A DNA stretch of 64,000 nucleotides. Source: Molossus alvarezi. Lineage: Eukaryota; Chordata; Mammalia; Chiroptera; Molossidae. Numbering within the stretch: the stretch's first letter is position 1; every line of letters starts with the position of its first letter. Of the stretch, positions 62,367 through 64,000 are shown in pieces. The position numbers and the translations under genes were made by a program. The notes beneath the pieces are model-generated. The model ran no database searches, was not told the origin of the DNA, and saw nothing but the letters and a program-made list of their open reading frames with translations. The DNA is taken from contig CM073887.1 of assembly GCA_037176705.1 (NCBI GenBank), positions 29,949,501-30,013,500 on the forward strand. The letters run 5' to 3'.

Positions 62367-63247
62367 ATGGTGAAACACAGAAACAGAGGCCAAATGAAAG
62401 AGCAAGAGACCTCCACCAAAGATGAGATCAATGTGGAGCAGTTAGGCATGTTAACAGAGCTAGAATTCAGAGCCATGATCTTCAGGAAGCTCAATAGCAT
62501 GAGTAAGGACATAGAGACGCTGAAAATAATCCAATTGGAAATTAAAAACCATCAAGAAGACATAAAAAATGACATATCTGAAATGAAACACATTGGAAGG
62601 GTTAAAAAGCAGAGTAGAGAAAGCTGAGGACCAGATCAGTGAATTAGAAGACAGGATAAAAAAAAAACAATCAATCAGAAAACCAAAAGGAAAAAACGAT
62701 TAAAAAACAGGAAGACAGCTTAAGAGAACTGTGGGACAACTGGAAACGTAATAATATTCACATCATAGGAGTCCCCAAAGAAGAAGAAAATGAGCAAGGG
62801 ATAGAGAATTTATCCAAAAAAATAGTGACAGAAAACTTTCCTAATTTGGTGAAGGAAGAAAGCATTCAAGTTCAAGAAGCACAGAGTCCCAAGTAAGAAG
62901 AACCCAAACAGGCCCACACCAAGACACATAGTAATCAAAATGCCAAAAATTAAAGACAAAGACAGAATCCTAAAAGCAGCAAGAGATAAGCAACAGGTTA
63001 CCTAACAAGGAAACCCCATAAGGCTCTTAGATGACTTCTCACAAGAAACACTATAGGCCAGAAGAGAATGTCATGAAGTAATCAAGGTCATGAAAAACAA
63101 GGATCTGAATCCAAGACTACTCTACCCAGCAAGGCTATCATTCAAAATAGAAGGTCAAATAAAGAGCTTCCCAGACAAAAGAAAAGGCTAAGGGAATACA
63201 TTAGCACCAAACCAGCACTGCAAGAAATGTTAAAAGGACTGCTGTAA
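62367..63247 (+). pseudogene. L1 ORF1 pseudogene
   Basis: ATG at 62367 (GCCAAAATGG context) starts MVKHRNRGQMKEQ. The coiled-coil-like part (ELEFRAMIFRKLNSMSKDIE) is open for about 85 codons, then frameshifts and stops follow near 62622, 62702, 62896 and 63003. The RRM-like part (NFPNLVKEESIQVQEAQSP) and C-terminal part remain recognisable up to GLL-stop at 63245-63247. The product cannot be made in full. It is the same protein type as the HAL1 ORF1 at 48016-48968. Confidence 0.85.
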
Positions 63248-63292
63248 TTAGCAGTAGAAATGGGAAGAAAAATAGAACCACACTAAACAAAA

Positions 63293-64000
63293 ATGGCAAT
63301 AAGTAAGTACATAGCAATAATCACCTTAAATGTAAATGGATTGAATGCTCCCATAAAAAGACACAGAGTAGCTGATTGGATAAGAAATCATGACTCACCT
63401 CTATGTTGTTTGCAAGAGACCCACCTCACAACAAAAGACTCACATAGGTTGAAAGTGAAGGGATGGAAAAAAAATTTCCAAGCAAATGGAAAGAAAAAAA
63501 AGCTGGGGTAGCAATACTCATATCTGATAAAAGAGATTTCAAAATGAAGGCCATAACTAGAGACAAAGAAGGCCACTACATAATATTGAAATGATCTATC
63601 CAACAGGAAGATATAACCTTGATTATCATATGTGCACCCAATATAGGAGCACCAACATATATTAAAAATCTTCTGGAGAACTTCAAAGGAGAAATCGACA
63701 GCAATATGATCATAGCAGCAGACTTCAACACCCTGTTGACACCACTGGATAGATCCTCTAGACAAAAAATTAGCAAGGAAACAGAGACTCTAAATGAAGC
63801 ACTAGACGAAATGGATTTAATAGATATCTACAGAGAATTACACCCCAAAACTACAGAATACACATTCTTCTCAAGTGCACATGGGACATTCTCAAAGATA
63901 GACCACATGATAGGACACAAACTAAATCTCTACAAGTTTAAGAAGATTGAAATCATATCAAGCATCTTCTCAGATCACAATGGCATGAAACTAGAAATCA
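63293..64000 (+). pseudogene. L1 ORF2 pseudogene, endonuclease domain, partial
   Basis: ORF2p is the L1 endonuclease and reverse transcriptase. The frame opens MAISKYIAIITLNVNGLNAP with the AP-endonuclease Asn (NVNGLN) and Glu (LQETHL) in place, then is frameshifted in an A-rich run near 63500 and has a stop near 63593. Endonuclease homology continues in another frame (NIGAPTYIKN, GDFN-type site read as ADFNTLL) to the window end. The Asp at ADFN suggests the catalytic site was once intact. Not functional as it stands. Confidence 0.85.

Larger units (their letters stand above)
61535..64000 (+). mobile_element. L1 element, 5' complete, runs off the window
   Basis: Starts near CTGACTGGGAAGATTCC with CCAAAATGGCGGCGGAG (61551-61567), which fits the YY1 site at L1 starts. 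A GC-rich 5' UTR of about 830 bp follows, then ORF1 (62367-63247), a 45-bp gap, and ORF2 from 63293. Because the 5' end is present it was a full-length insertion at least at this side. The 3' end and TSD lie outside. Confidence 0.9.

Overview
This window is nuclear DNA from a mammal, almost certainly a microbat (Yangochiroptera, most likely a vesper bat or close relative). The evidence is the repeat content: about 30 tRNA-derived SINEs of the bat Ves type, L1 elements with laurasiatherian-type 3' ends, and a full-length half-L1 (HAL1). The rest is AT-rich intronic sequence with old mammalian repeats (MIR, L2, hAT, MaLR-type LTR).

The only host gene supported is FSTL5 (follistatin-like 5) on the + strand. 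Four internal coding exons lie at 5412-5530, 27550-27699, 42479-42586 and 47415-47539, separated by introns of 22,019, 14,779 and 4,828 bp. The window starts inside the preceding intron and ends inside the following one. Reading frame and splice phase join cleanly across all four exons (about 161 codons plus two partial ones), just after the second Ig domain and into the C-terminal, probably beta-propeller-like half. The first of these introns has a GC rather than GT donor.

Layout: 1-5411 intron with three Ves SINEs; 5531-27549 a long intron with an L1 ORF2 fossil (12826-15650) that itself carries two SINEs and an L1 3' UTR, plus many Ves, MIR, L2 and hAT relics; 27700-42478 an intron with a young 5'-truncated L1 (27887-28546), an MLT1-type LTR, a hAT-like element split by a Ves, and many Ves copies; 42587-47414 an intron with two old repeats and a GATA microsatellite; 47540-64000 an intron with a complete antisense HAL1 (47657-49775), two very short tRNA-head-only SINEs, an RTE-like LINE tail, LTR-like blocks, and the 5' half of a full-length L1 running off the end (61535-64000).

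Ves copies are labelled by visible structure: A = 3' tail like CCTCGGGTGAGGAT; B = 3' tail like CTCTAAAATCAATAAA, with B2 carrying GGACTGAGAGGTCC in the head; C = older head GCTGGGTAGCTCAGTTGG; H = head-only. Most have target-site duplications (TSDs) that can be read directly, so their ends are well set. Nothing bacterial, no CRISPR array and no functional RNA gene was found. The best candidates for something undescribed are the head-only SINE pair with a compensatory change in its tRNA-like arm, the HAL1 element, and the RTE-like fragment.
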